Positions 1 to 9,002 of a stretch of DNA of 64,000 bases are shown here, piece after piece. The notes beneath the pieces were generated by a model that saw only the letters and a program-made list of their open reading frames with translations, had not been told where the DNA came from and made no database searches. Within the stretch, counting starts at the first letter, position 1, and every line of letters starts with the position of its first letter. Origin of the DNA: Tolypothrix bouteillei VB521301 (lineage in GTDB: Bacteria; Cyanobacteriota; Cyanobacteriia; Cyanobacteriales; Nostocaceae); the NCBI RefSeq assembly GCF_000760695.4, contig NZ_JHEG04000001.1, forward strand, positions 6,764,204-6,828,203. The letters are read 5' to 3'. The translations under genes and the position numbers were made by a program.

Positions 1-1
1 G

Positions 2-271
2 AGTGCTTGTATTAACCCATATGGTAATAGTACCTTTACTGAGGAACAATTTAATCAAAATAGATTTCATTATGAAATGCGACCTCAACATATACTTTCT
101 TGGCTGATAGGTCAGAGACAATTACAACATAAGCGCTGTCTTTGGGCGCATTTATCAATTCCATTAAATAATTCTTCTCCTGAAGCTGCTTACGAAGTTT
201 TAGAGAATGTTTGGTTTTCTTGGTATCAATGGTGGCGACCACGCTTTACTCAAGTGTTATTAGATAAATAA
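2..271 (+). CDS. C-terminal part of an unrecognised protein (truncated by window start)
   Basis: The frame is open from base 2 to a TAA at 269-271, giving 89 residues with no start visible; the ATG at 77 is probably internal because the frame stays open upstream of it. The segment is rich in Trp and aromatic residues near its end (WFSWYQWWRPRF) and has no signal or membrane segment. I do not recognise the family. It lies 135 bp upstream of an HpsJ-family gene on the same strand, which is not enough to assign a function. Confidence 0.5.
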   Translation, partial: SACINPYGNSTFTEEQFNQNRFHYEMRPQHILSWLIGQRQLQHKRCLWAHLSIPLNNSSPEAAYEVLENVWFSWYQWWRPRFTQVLLDK

Positions 272-406
272 GTATATAAAATGACAAATACATCCTAAAT
301 TGAAAAGCTTAAAATATAAGTACTGGTAAGTTATAAAGTCTTCCAATTCTAAATCTCTTAGGTTCCTTAACTGTTGTTTATTTTTCTGTTTCATTTGGCT
401 AGGAAA

Positions 407-1123
407 ATGACTAAATCAAATAGTGACAAATCTGTTTCTGCTATTCAAGAATTACAACACTTTGCTTTCAGTCAGCAAGGCTCCATGACTATTTTGAGGA
501 TGCTTGGCTACGGTTTATTAGTTTTGGCATTGTTTGATATCATTGAAATACTTATTCCACCCAATTTTCTAAATCCAGGATGGGAATTTCAAACTATAGG
601 TACATTGGTTGAGCGAGTTCCTGTTTCTTTAATTGGATTTGTATTGGTATTTTTTGGAGAGTTGCATTCAAGAACGAAGTTAGAAATTTCTATTCTAAAG
701 ACATTATCTTGGCTGACTTTATTGTTGGGAGTAATATTTATCCTATTCATTCCTTTAGGAATCATTAATACTGTTCGTCTCAATAACCAAAGTGTTTCTC
801 AGATTACAACTGCATCCAATCAGCAAATTTCTCGTGCAGAAGATTTAGAAAAACAGCTGAATCAGGTCACGCCTGACCAAATTGACAAATTTCTTAAGAT
901 TCAAGGTCGTTCTTTAGATAATAAAAAACCTGAAGAAGTGAAAAAACAATTGTTGTCACAAGTATCTCAAGCCAAGCAACAAATAAAGAATCAAGCACAA
1001 TCGGTTCAATCTCTTCGAGGTCTAAATTTGATTAAGTCTTCTGCTAAATGGAATCTTGGAGCTTTGGTTGCTGCAGTTTTATTTATCAATATTTGGAAAG
1101 GGACTGGTTGGGCGAGGAGGTAA
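407..1123 (+). CDS. HpsJ family membrane protein
   Basis: I chose the ATG at 407 because AGGAAA lies just before it and upstream residues look non-native; the frame itself opens at 374. The product is about 238 residues. It has hydrophobic segments near residues 30-50, 75-95 and 105-130, then a long polar, Gln-rich predicted coiled coil (about 140-200), then a short C-terminal hydrophobic helix (LVAAVLFINIW). This matches the HpsJ-like family of cyanobacteria, named for hormogonium polysaccharide secretion and also found near cyanoexosortases. No hps or exosortase gene is seen nearby, so the specific role is unresolved. Confidence 0.7.
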   Translation: MTKSNSDKSVSAIQELQHFAFSQQGSMTILRMLGYGLLVLALFDIIEILIPPNFLNPGWEFQTIGTLVERVPVSLIGFVLVFFGELHSRTKLEISILKTLSWLTLLLGVIFILFIPLGIINTVRLNNQSVSQITTASNQQISRAEDLEKQLNQVTPDQIDKFLKIQGRSLDNKKPEEVKKQLLSQVSQAKQQIKNQAQSVQSLRGLNLIKSSAKWNLGALVAAVLFINIWKGTGWARR

Positions 1124-1129
1124 AATCGC

Positions 1130-1190
1130 GTCTAGGAGGCGGAGGGAGCCTCTTAAGGCATTCCCAGGCAGAGCCTGGGAACGAAATGAC
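1130..1190. repeat. interspersed palindromic repeat (TTCCCAGGC/GCCTGGGAA type)
   Basis: The core is a perfect inverted repeat, TTCCCAGGC-AGA-GCCTGGGAA, preceded by a shorter GAGGCGGAGGGAGCCTC palindrome. Near copies occur at 29944-30000 (intergenic) and 46625-46680 (inside a gene). It could act as a terminator-like hairpin between the two convergent genes here, but it lacks a T run. Confidence 0.75.
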
Positions 1191-1255
1191 TAAAAAATGA
1201 GTCATAATTCGTAATGATTGTCTTCAATTACGAATTACGAATTACGAATCATGAA

Positions 1256-1963
1256 TTACGCTGTTGCTAATTGTGGAGTTGGACGCTTGCTGTTGCGGAT
1301 ACCTTCAATAGCTTCAGCATAGTCTTTGGCTTTGAAGACTGCGGAACCAGCCACGATCGCATTTGCTCCTGCTTCTAACACTTGCCAAGTATTATTACCC
1401 TTCAGCCCCCCATCCACTTCAATCCAGGGGTTGAGACCGCGTTCATCGCAAATTTGACGCAATTTTTGAATTTTGGGAACTACACCAGGAATAAAGCTTT
1501 GACCGCCAAAACCAGGGTTGACGCTCATAATCAATATGAGATCGCAAATATCTAGAACATATTCAATGAGTTCTAATGGTGTCGATGGGTTGAGCACAAC
1601 ACCAGCTTGCTTACCTAATTCTTTAATCTGACCGAGAGTACGGTGTAGGTGTGGTGAAGCGTTGTGTTCGCAATGGACTGAAATGATATCAGCGCCTGCT
1701 TTGGCAAAGTCTTCTACATATTTTTCTGGTTCCACAATCATTAAGTGGACATCCAGTGGCTTTTTGGTGACAGGACGAATCGCTTCTACAATCAGAGGAC
1801 CAATCGTGATATTGGGGACGAAGCGACCGTCCATTACGTCTACGTGAATCCAATCTGCACCTGCTTCGTCTACTGCTCGAATTTCTTCTCCCAGACGGCT
1901 AAAATCTGCTGATAGGATGGATGGAGAGATTACAATGGGCTTTGTAGATAGGGTTTGGGTCAT
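1256..1963 (-). CDS. rpe: Ribulose-phosphate 3-epimerase
   Basis: This enzyme interconverts D-ribulose 5-phosphate and D-xylulose 5-phosphate in the Calvin-Benson cycle and the oxidative pentose phosphate pathway, in the cytosol. The 235 residues fit the family length. Visible motifs are SPSILSADF near the N terminus, [12 protein letters not shown] (about 40-51) carrying metal-binding and catalytic residues, DVHLMI (about 71-76), the NPGFGGQ phosphate loop and EVDGGLKG with the second catalytic Asp. The gene stands alone on the minus strand, converging with the HpsJ gene and diverging from the subtilase gene. Confidence 0.97.
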   Translation of the reverse strand: MTQTLSTKPIVISPSILSADFSRLGEEIRAVDEAGADWIHVDVMDGRFVPNITIGPLIVEAIRPVTKKPLDVHLMIVEPEKYVEDFAKAGADIISVHCEHNASPHLHRTLGQIKELGKQAGVVLNPSTPLELIEYVLDICDLILIMSVNPGFGGQSFIPGVVPKIQKLRQICDERGLNPWIEVDGGLKGNNTWQVLEAGANAIVAGSAVFKAKDYAEAIEGIRNSKRPTPQLATA

Positions 1964-2027
1964 GGCTAGTGGGTTTTTAAGCGTCCTCGTCTGTCAACAT
2001 TGTAACAAAAGTTGAGCATTTGTTAAT

Positions 2028-2165
2028 AATTAGAGGTTAGAGGTTAGTGGTGAGTCTAGCCCCCACGGCGGCTTTCCCGCGCCGTCAGGGACTAGCGAAT
2101 CCGAAGGGTTAGTGGGACTTCTCAACTAACCACTAACGACCAACAACTAACGACTAACCACTAAC
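2028..2165. repeat. heptamer-type repeat tract with an embedded cccgcgcc repeat
   Basis: Variants of TTAGTGG/AACCACT-type heptamers flank an element (about 2055-2112) containing ttcccgcgcc and gaatccgaagg. The same element type appears twice at 10876-11100. This fills the gap between rpe and the subtilase gene. Confidence 0.7.
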
Positions 2166-2184
2166 CAGCAACTATATATTGATT

Positions 2185-3783
2185 ATGGCAAACAAACACA
2201 CTTGGATAATTTGGGGTTTTGGTGTCTCTTGTTTGAGTGTACCCGTACTAGCTATTGCCTTGGAAAGTCCTTTTGGAACTAACGGTATTGATGCTTTGAA
2301 GTTACACAAACCACCGTATAATTTAACAGGGCGCAAGATAGCGATCGGTCAGGTAGAAATCGGGCGTCCCGGTCAATTTGGCTTAGATAAGGCTGTTTCT
2401 AAGAATCGCTCTGTATCTCTTGCAGGCGTATTTTTACGGAATGCATTAGCTAAATCAAATACTGGCGTCGATCCGCATGCTTATAATGTAGCCAGTGTTA
2501 TGGTAAGCAATAATAAAGCTTTGCCCGGTATTGCTCCACAAGCACGTCTCTATTCCTCAGCGGTGGGGTCTGGTAAAAACTTGGGTCAACCAGAAGAATG
2601 CATGTCTGCACAACATATCGCAGGACAAAATGGTGGAGATATCCGCGCAATTAATTTTAGCTTTGGCGAACCACTGAACCGCGATTCTCGTCCATCACCT
2701 GTTCTTGATGGTAAAGCTCTCTTAACAATGTGCATTGACTGGTCGAGTCGCGTTCACGATACTCTATATATTATTGCAGGTAATCAAGGCAAGGGAGGAA
2801 TTCCCATCCCTACAGACAACTATAACGGAATGAATGTGGCTTTTTCATCTCGTCGCGGGGGAATTTTTAATAAAGTTGATGTTTCTAATTTAGCGGCTGT
2901 GAGCGAAGGGCTAGCTGTTCGACTTGCAGGAAAAGAAATTAATATAGGTCCGCGTCGCGCGATCGCTTTAGTTGCCCCTGGTAATAATATCACCTTGCTT
3001 AACCCAGACGGTAAATTTACTAAAGTAACGGGAACGAGTTTTGCAGCTCCTCAAGTAACAGCAACAGTAGCCTTGTTGCAAGAATTGGGCGATCGACAAT
3101 TGCGAACAAAACGAACAAATTGGAGTGTAGATTCCCGCCGCCATGAAGTGATGAAAGCTGTACTCATGAACTCTGCGGACAAAATCAAAGACATTGGCAA
3201 CGGGTTATATTTGGGAATGACGCGGACGCTGATTGATAAGCTCAACAAAGACTGGCTTGACTCTGATGCTTACAAAAACCCCAAAATACCTTTAGATGCT
3301 CAGATGGGAACAGGTCATTTAAACGCATTTCGAGCATACCAGCAATTCAGTGTCGGTCAATGGAATCCAACACAACCTGTACCTAGTATTGGATGGGATT
3401 ATCGTACAGTGAATGCACTATCTTACGTAGATTATACAATAGCGAAACCTTTACAACAGGGCAGTTTTGTTGCTATTACCTTAACTTGGGATAGATTGGT
3501 AGAACTTAACGATAAAAATAATAACGGTCAATTTGATGCGGGTGATGATTTTCGCGATCGCGGTTTAAACAATCTCGATCTTTATTTAGTGAAAGCAGAT
3601 GCACCAGAAGGTATTGAGAGTGCAGCTGTTTGTTCCTCCATCAGTGATGTTGATAGTGTAGAGCATATTTTTTGTCCCGTTCCTGCAACAGGTAACTACA
3701 AAATTCGCGTTCAGTCCCGTCAAAAAGTTAACGAAGCCACGCAAGCTTACGCCCTAGCTTGGTGGACTGTAGGTGTGAAGTAG
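2185..3783 (+). CDS. Secreted S8 family (subtilisin-like) serine peptidase with a Glu at the catalytic Asp position
   Basis: I chose the ATG at 2185 over a TTG at 2179; the product is about 532 residues. Residues 1-27 form a signal peptide, so it is likely exported. The Ser motif GTSFAAPQ (Ser near 285) and a His motif DPHAYNVASV (His98) are present, with GIAPQARLYS following as in subtilases. At the position of the first catalytic Asp the sequence reads GQVEIGRPG, with Glu58 instead of the usual D-S/T-G. Near residues 443-457, DKNNNGQFDAGDD resembles an EF-hand calcium loop. A serpin gene follows 177 bp downstream on the same strand. The fold assignment is firm; activity is uncertain because of the Glu. 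Confidence 0.88.
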   Translation: MANKHTWIIWGFGVSCLSVPVLAIALESPFGTNGIDALKLHKPPYNLTGRKIAIGQVEIGRPGQFGLDKAVSKNRSVSLAGVFLRNALAKSNTGVDPHAYNVASVMVSNNKALPGIAPQARLYSSAVGSGKNLGQPEECMSAQHIAGQNGGDIRAINFSFGEPLNRDSRPSPVLDGKALLTMCIDWSSRVHDTLYIIAGNQGKGGIPIPTDNYNGMNVAFSSRRGGIFNKVDVSNLAAVSEGLAVRLAGKEINIGPRRAIALVAPGNNITLLNPDGKFTKVTGTSFAAPQVTATVALLQELGDRQLRTKRTNWSVDSRRHEVMKAVLMNSADKIKDIGNGLYLGMTRTLIDKLNKDWLDSDAYKNPKIPLDAQMGTGHLNAFRAYQQFSVGQWNPTQPVPSIGWDYRTVNALSYVDYTIAKPLQQGSFVAITLTWDRLVELNDKNNNGQFDAGDDFRDRGLNNLDLYLVKADAPEGIESAAVCSSISDVDSVEHIFCPVPATGNYKIRVQSRQKVNEATQAYALAWWTVGVK

Positions 3784-3960
3784 AGGGAACAAGGGGACAT
3801 GGGGGACATGGTATATTTTTCTCCCTTGTCTACCTTGTCTACCCCTCCCCCTTGTCCTCTATCCCCTATTCCCCCCTGTTGCCAAAACTGTAACCATATA
3901 ATAAACAAGTCACTTGGGATGGCATAGTCAAAACAAAGTCTCAGGAGATTGTGGAGTCAA

Positions 3961-5286
3961 ATGAAGCAAAATAGCAATGCTCGTGAAAATTTTTTGCAAA
4001 GACGTTATGGTGTTCGTCTGGGAAGACGTTATGTTCTGACTGCAGCTAGCGTTGTTCTTATGAGTGTTATAGGATGTTCGCAAATTGGTAATAACACGAG
4101 CGCATACGCACAAACGAGTTTACCTCCTTCAGAATCTCCCATGTCAAAACAACCCTCGACTCCCGATCCGAAACTCGTTAATGCTAACACAAAGTTTGGC
4201 TTTAAACTATTTTCTCAAGTTTTAAATGAACAGAGCGATCGCAATATTTTTGTTTCTCCCTCAAGTGTATCTATTGCTTTAGCTATGACTTATAACGGAG
4301 CAAGTGGAACGACTAGAGAAGCAATGATAAAAGCGCTGGAGTTACAGGAGTTGACTTTACAACAAATCAACTCCTCTAACGCGGCGCTGAAGAAAAGTTT
4401 GGAAAATGCAGATCCTGAAGTAAAACTGACGATTGCAAATTCGCTTTGGGCTAATAAAGAAGCGAGCCTTGACCGAGAATTTATCCAAAGAAATCAAGAT
4501 TTTTATACTGCTAGGATAACCAATTTAAACTTTAAAGACAAAAATGCACCTAGTATTATCAATAGCTGGGTTAACGATAGTACTGAAGGCAAAATTAACA
4601 AAATTGTAGAAAGAATCGATCCCGATCGCGTGTTGTTTCTTATTAATGCTATTTATTTTAAAGGTCGTTGGTCGGATAAATTTGATAAAGCTCAAACGAG
4701 CGATCGCCCATTTTACCTGACATCGGGTCGGCAAAAACAACATCCTATGATGTCACAAAGAGGTGACTATAGGTATTATGAAAATCAGCAATTTCAGGCT
4801 GTCAGTTTACCTTATGGTAAAGATGGTAAAGTGAGCTTTTATATTTTTCTTCCCAAACAGAAATCTAGCTTAAAAAGCTTTTATCAAAATTTGAGTGCAG
4901 AAAACTGGGAAAATTGGATGACTCAGTTTAGGAAAAGAGAAGGATTTGTGAGCTTGCCTCGCTTTAAAATGGATTATGATATTACCCTGAATAAAGCCCT
5001 AACAGCGTTAGGAATGGGCGAGGCTTTTAGTAATAAAGCTAACTTTTCTGCCATGGGGAAAAATCTTAAAATTAGCGAAGTTAAGCATAAAACATTTGTT
5101 GAAGTTAATGAAGAAGGCACTGAGGCTGCTGCTGCTACTTCTGTGGGAATAGTGCCATTATCAGCTAAAGTGCCATCGGAAGAACCGTTCAGTATGATTG
5201 TCGATCGCCCCTTCTTCTGTACGATTCGGGATAATCGGACAGGAAGTCTTTTGTTTATGGGTTCAATTGTGGAGCCACTTTCTTAG
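3961..5286 (+). CDS. Lipoprotein serpin (serine protease inhibitor)
   Basis: I chose the ATG at 3961 with GGAG just before it; a TTG at 3949 is the alternative. The product is about 441 residues, a full serpin plus an export region. A lipobox, SVIGC, puts the lipidated Cys at residue 39. Serpin hallmarks are FVSPSSVSIALAMTYNGASGTT, the breach/shutter segments, and the C-terminal PFFCTIRDNRTGSLLFMG. The hinge EEGTEAAAATS is rich in small residues, as in inhibitory serpins. Counting from Gly386 as P15 places P2-P1-P1' at Pro399-Leu400-Ser401. It overlaps the convergent AI-2E transporter gene by about 32 bp. It may restrain the neighbouring subtilase or an external protease. Confidence 0.95.
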   Translation: MKQNSNARENFLQRRYGVRLGRRYVLTAASVVLMSVIGCSQIGNNTSAYAQTSLPPSESPMSKQPSTPDPKLVNANTKFGFKLFSQVLNEQSDRNIFVSPSSVSIALAMTYNGASGTTREAMIKALELQELTLQQINSSNAALKKSLENADPEVKLTIANSLWANKEASLDREFIQRNQDFYTARITNLNFKDKNAPSIINSWVNDSTEGKINKIVERIDPDRVLFLINAIYFKGRWSDKFDKAQTSDRPFYLTSGRQKQHPMMSQRGDYRYYENQQFQAVSLPYGKDGKVSFYIFLPKQKSSLKSFYQNLSAENWENWMTQFRKREGFVSLPRFKMDYDITLNKALTALGMGEAFSNKANFSAMGKNLKISEVKHKTFVEVNEEGTEAAAATSVGIVPLSAKVPSEEPFSMIVDRPFFCTIRDNRTGSLLFMGSIVEPLS

Positions 5287-6508
5287 GATTTATCTCACTG
5301 CGATTGCTTTGAGAACCTGTAGGAGGCGATTCTGAGACAATGGGTGCAGCTACCTCTACAGAATGGTTACCTGATGATGTCGTTGTACTGTCATTAGCCG
5401 TATTTTGTGGTTGAACGCAGATAGTTTCTGTATCGTCCACTTCTTCGGTACTAGTTGCAGGACGCACTGCACTGAGAGCAGTTTTAATAACGACAGCTGT
5501 GGGTACTGCCACAATAACACCCAAAAGTCCTCCAATTCTCGCGCCTGTTAACACAGAAATCAGAACCCAGACGGGATTTAAACCAGTAAAACTACCTAAA
5601 ATTCTAGGAGCAATTAAGTTTTCTAAAATTTGCTGGACAATCACTGCTGCAATGAGTACCCTAGCGCCCATGGAAAAATCTTGTAGGGCCACAATAAGAG
5701 TAGTCAGAGCTATCCCCACAGATCCACCAAAAGGAACTAGAGCCATGATACCAATGGTCAAACCAAACAGCAGACCAAACGGTACTTTTAGCCACAAAAA
5801 GGTGGGAATCAGGGCTGACGCCATACAAGTTGACGCAATTAATTGAGTAATAAAGAAATTTTGGAAACTCAGGCGGACTGTTTCGGAAAAAGCGTTACGA
5901 AATCTCGTAGGTAGCCAGTCTACTAAACTCTGCCACAACTCATCCCCGTGCTGCAAAAGATAGAAGGTCAAAACCATTGTTAAGAGAAAGTCAAGCAAGC
6001 TAGTCACTGTTATGACAGCCAGATTTAAAACTTGTCCGGAAATCGCCTGCAATTGTCCCTTGACCCGATCGTTAATTTGTACGACCAAAGCATCAAGGTT
6101 AATCGGTAAGCCAAGGCTTTCCGCTTTCTCATTTAACATCATCAACTGCGATCGCCCCGAATCAATCAATTCTGGTATGCGAGCCACCAGTTGCTGGGCT
6201 TGAGTTAAAGCCAGTGGGATGAGAGTCACCCCCAAAGCTAATAAAACCGATAAGGCGAGTAAAAACACTAAAACAGCGACTTGTTCTCGCCTAGCGCCGT
6301 GACGCTCCATCCAGCTTACGGGATAGTTGAGCAGAAACGCTAGCACTGACGCACCGACTAAAATGACAATCAGAGAGTGAAAGTAATGAAAAATTGCTGA
6401 AACTGCCCAACCATTGAGCACGAGTAGTGGAGCGAACAAAGCGATAGCGCTAATTCGCGATATCGGTGAGAGTGTTTGCCACCAGTCGAAGAGCTTGCGT
6501 GTCTGCAT
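5255..6508 (-). CDS. AI-2E family transporter (PerM/YdiK/TqsA type membrane protein)
   Basis: The 417-residue protein begins with a short basic stretch and then shows about seven to eight hydrophobic segments through residue 350, with the family pattern of an N-terminal helix pair, a soluble middle part (about 90-170), and a C-terminal helix bundle containing GSVGIALTTLIVAL and GLLGVIVAVPTAVV. A low-complexity Ser/Thr/Asn-rich tail follows from about residue 355. Family members are inner-membrane exporters, some linked to AI-2 or ion antiport; the substrate here is unknown. The 3' end overlaps the serpin gene tail to tail. Confidence 0.85.
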   Translation of the reverse strand: MQTRKLFDWWQTLSPISRISAIALFAPLLVLNGWAVSAIFHYFHSLIVILVGASVLAFLLNYPVSWMERHGARREQVAVLVFLLALSVLLALGVTLIPLALTQAQQLVARIPELIDSGRSQLMMLNEKAESLGLPINLDALVVQINDRVKGQLQAISGQVLNLAVITVTSLLDFLLTMVLTFYLLQHGDELWQSLVDWLPTRFRNAFSETVRLSFQNFFITQLIASTCMASALIPTFLWLKVPFGLLFGLTIGIMALVPFGGSVGIALTTLIVALQDFSMGARVLIAAVIVQQILENLIAPRILGSFTGLNPVWVLISVLTGARIGGLLGVIVAVPTAVVIKTALSAVRPATSTEEVDDTETICVQPQNTANDSTTTSSGNHSVEVAAPIVSESPPTGSQSNRSEINPKKVAPQLNP

Positions 6509-6777
6509 CTGCCGATTGCGGGATACAACTAAATAATATTATTCTTTTAAGCTTATTATCTCTGACTATACTCCCGCGATCATCCCCCTAACTTAGGATT
6601 ACACTTAGCATCTTCTCCACCCGTCATTAAGGATATAGGTATTACGGCCTTTTCCTTAAAAAACAAAAATTTGCGATTCTTGGGTGTGGAATGAGGAATT
6701 GAGTGCCGACATAGGGAAGAATATTGTCAGTACCTAATACGCAATACCCAATACCCAATACCCGCTCTCAAAGTTTT

Positions 6778-7149
6778 ATGCTCGACCCCCAAACCCCAAC
6801 CGCCAATCCCCAATCCCCACAGCTACTTCTGTATTTAATTCCAGTCATTGGTTTTTTCCCGTCTCTATGGACTCTCTACCGTCATCAAGGAACTCGGGAA
6901 CAACTTGCAGTCAGTCGTCTGTCTATAACTTTGGCGTTTACCTGGCTTCTGGGATACTTTTTGTTAACAACGGTTGCGGAAAGTTCAGATTTTTTTGCAC
7001 TGCGTCTACTGATTCTCAATAGCTTTCTTACCTCTGGATACTTTTTAGTGAGTACTTGGTTGATTGTTCGTGTAGTTAAAGGCAAGTCTCACCGTCTATC
7101 TGGATTTAGTGAATTTGCCGAACGATGGTTGGGAAAATACTTGTCTTAA
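6778..7149 (+). CDS. Small conserved-type membrane protein of unknown function
   Basis: The frame can be read from a TTG at 6724, but that extension is encoded by the AATACCCAATACCC-type repeat and is probably not translated; I prefer the ATG at 6778, giving 123 residues. Three hydrophobic segments are visible: LYLIPVIGFFPSLW, SITLAFTWLLGYFLL and SGYFLVSTWLIV. The C terminus is basic and soluble. I do not recognise a characterised family. Confidence 0.6.
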   Translation: MLDPQTPTANPQSPQLLLYLIPVIGFFPSLWTLYRHQGTREQLAVSRLSITLAFTWLLGYFLLTTVAESSDFFALRLLILNSFLTSGYFLVSTWLIVRVVKGKSHRLSGFSEFAERWLGKYLS

Positions 7150-7437
7150 GAACCATAATGAAAAACGTTTTTCGGTGTTTTCACTTAATTTTCGTATTCT
7201 TTGACATTTTCTTCAAATCAGCTCTAGGCAATTCAAGTTTTCTATTGCCATACTTCAATAAAACATCTCCGGATTTACTGAAAAGTAGGAGAATTACTGC
7301 AATAAGTGTTTTGGTTAACACTCAAGTGGTAAAGTTACCGCTAATAATCAAAAAGAGTTAGTTATTATAAGTCGATTTAGCTGTTTTTTAGAAGACAGCG
7401 TATTTTTCACTTTTTATCAGTAAGTGTGAGGAAGTCA

Positions 7438-8856
7438 GTGACCATTCAAAGAACTTCGGCGCAAGGAAACCACTCAGCACCCCGCCCCGAGCCAAGCGAT
7501 CGCAATACTCAAAGCCATAAATCCGGGCGCTGGTTGTGGTTTTGGGTTGGAATGAGTGGTATTGCAATGGTGTCAGCAACAGCTGGGGCGTTGTTAGCGG
7601 TTTCTTTAACAAGTACGCCTTTAATGCAAACCAACCTCAGCCCAGATGAAGCAGCAGTGTTTGATGCAGATCGCATCTCAGGGAGTGGGCTGCGGTTTTC
7701 AGAATTAACCCGCCCTGTCAACATATTGATCATGGGAATGAGCGTACTCCCGCAAGATATTCAGAATCCTCCGAGTGAAAGCCTCAAGCTGCGATATCAT
7801 CCCCAAGTTAATTCTTTTGATGGGCTAGCTGATGTCATGCTCTTGATCCGATTCGATCCAGAGAAGAAAAAATTAGTCATGCTTTCCATTCCTAGAGATA
7901 CCCGTACAAAAATAGAAGGACATAGTGCTAGGAAAATCAACGCCACAAATGTTCTTGGTGGACCAGCATTAACTGCCAAAACTGTTAGTAATGTATTGGA
8001 TGGAGTCGGAATCGATCGCTATATCCGAATTAATGTTTTGGGAGTTGCTAAGTTAATTGATGCCTTGGGTGGAGTCACGGTTTACGTTCCCAAGGATATG
8101 AAGTACAAGGATGAATCTCAACACTTATTTATCAATTTAAAAGCAGGAAAACAGCATCTCAATGGTGACCAAGCATTACAACTTTTGCGCTTTCGTCATG
8201 ACGAAAATGGGGATATTGGTCGCATTCAACGGCAGCAAATGGTAATGAGAGCTTTAATGGATCAATCCCTGACTCCAGCTACTGTCGCGCAATTACCTAA
8301 AATTCTGAACGTAGTTAAAGACAATATTGATACTAATTTAACAGTTGAGGAGTTATTAGCACTAGTCGGTTATGGAGTGAGAACAAACCGCTCCAATATG
8401 CAAATGATGATGCTACCCGGTCGGTTCAGTCAACTAGGGGAGTTTGAAGCCAGCTACTGGGTACCAGATAAAAAGCGTATCAGTGCTATGATGGCTCAAC
8501 ACTTTGAAGTTAAATCGGAGTTGATTCCTCTGACTAGCGAGCCTAGCTCATTGCGTGTTGCGGTTCAAGACAGTACGGGTAGTCAAAATACCAATCTTCG
8601 ACCTTTAATTAAGGCACTGCAAAATGCAGGTTACAATAACGTTTACATAGCTAAAAGTTGGGGCGAACCATTGGAAGTGACTCACATTGTCGCCCAACAA
8701 GGTGATGGTAACAGTGCTGAATCGATTCGCAATTCTTTAGGATTTGGGGAAGTTCGTGTAGAAAGTACGGGTAACCTCGGTTCTGATATTAGTATTCAAG
8801 TGGGGAAAGATTGGGTGGAAAAAATACGCAATTTAGAAAACCCTGTTGCACCTTAA
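7438..8856 (+). CDS. LytR-CpsA-Psr (LCP) family glycopolymer transferase with LytR_C domain
   Basis: The start is GTG at 7438 with AGGAAG 3 bp upstream; a second GTG at 7426 in frame is the alternative. The N terminus is cytosolic, followed by one membrane segment (about residues 30-55). The LCP domain shows SIPRDTR, the RKINATN segment and RFRHDENGDIGRIQRQQ, which hold the Arg and Asp residues that bind the polyprenyl pyrophosphate substrate. The C-terminal part (from about residue 375) fits a LytR_C domain. LCP enzymes attach polysaccharides to peptidoglycan outside the membrane. Confidence 0.92.
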   Translation: MTIQRTSAQGNHSAPRPEPSDRNTQSHKSGRWLWFWVGMSGIAMVSATAGALLAVSLTSTPLMQTNLSPDEAAVFDADRISGSGLRFSELTRPVNILIMGMSVLPQDIQNPPSESLKLRYHPQVNSFDGLADVMLLIRFDPEKKKLVMLSIPRDTRTKIEGHSARKINATNVLGGPALTAKTVSNVLDGVGIDRYIRINVLGVAKLIDALGGVTVYVPKDMKYKDESQHLFINLKAGKQHLNGDQALQLLRFRHDENGDIGRIQRQQMVMRALMDQSLTPATVAQLPKILNVVKDNIDTNLTVEELLALVGYGVRTNRSNMQMMMLPGRFSQLGEFEASYWVPDKKRISAMMAQHFEVKSELIPLTSEPSSLRVAVQDSTGSQNTNLRPLIKALQNAGYNNVYIAKSWGEPLEVTHIVAQQGDGNSAESIRNSLGFGEVRVESTGNLGSDISIQVGKDWVEKIRNLENPVAP

Positions 8857-8865
8857 TTGTGTGGG

Positions 8866-8905
8866 TAAGGCAGAGGGCAGATGGCAGATGGCAGATGGCA
8901 GCTAT
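8866..8905. repeat. short GGCAGAT tandem repeat
   Basis: Heptamer units of the type GGCAGAT (agggcagatggcagatggcagatggc region) lie just after the LCP gene. This is one of the short tandem heptamer families common between cyanobacterial genes. Confidence 0.7.
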
Positions 8906-9002
8906 GAGAGAAAAGTAAAAGGTAACTCTTTGCCATAAGATCTAAAACCCTTGAATTTATTTATTCTTTAATTTCCTTCTGCATAGCTAGCTAGCTGCCT
9001 TC

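Noticed and set aside
6724-6777. Upstream extension of the small membrane protein (TTG start)
   Set aside because: The extension is coded by a short AATACCC repeat; the ATG at 6778 gives a more natural protein.
7158-7361. 67-residue frame between the small membrane protein and the LCP gene
   Set aside because: It is AT-rich with a Phe-heavy start and no ribosome site or family features; more likely a chance frame.
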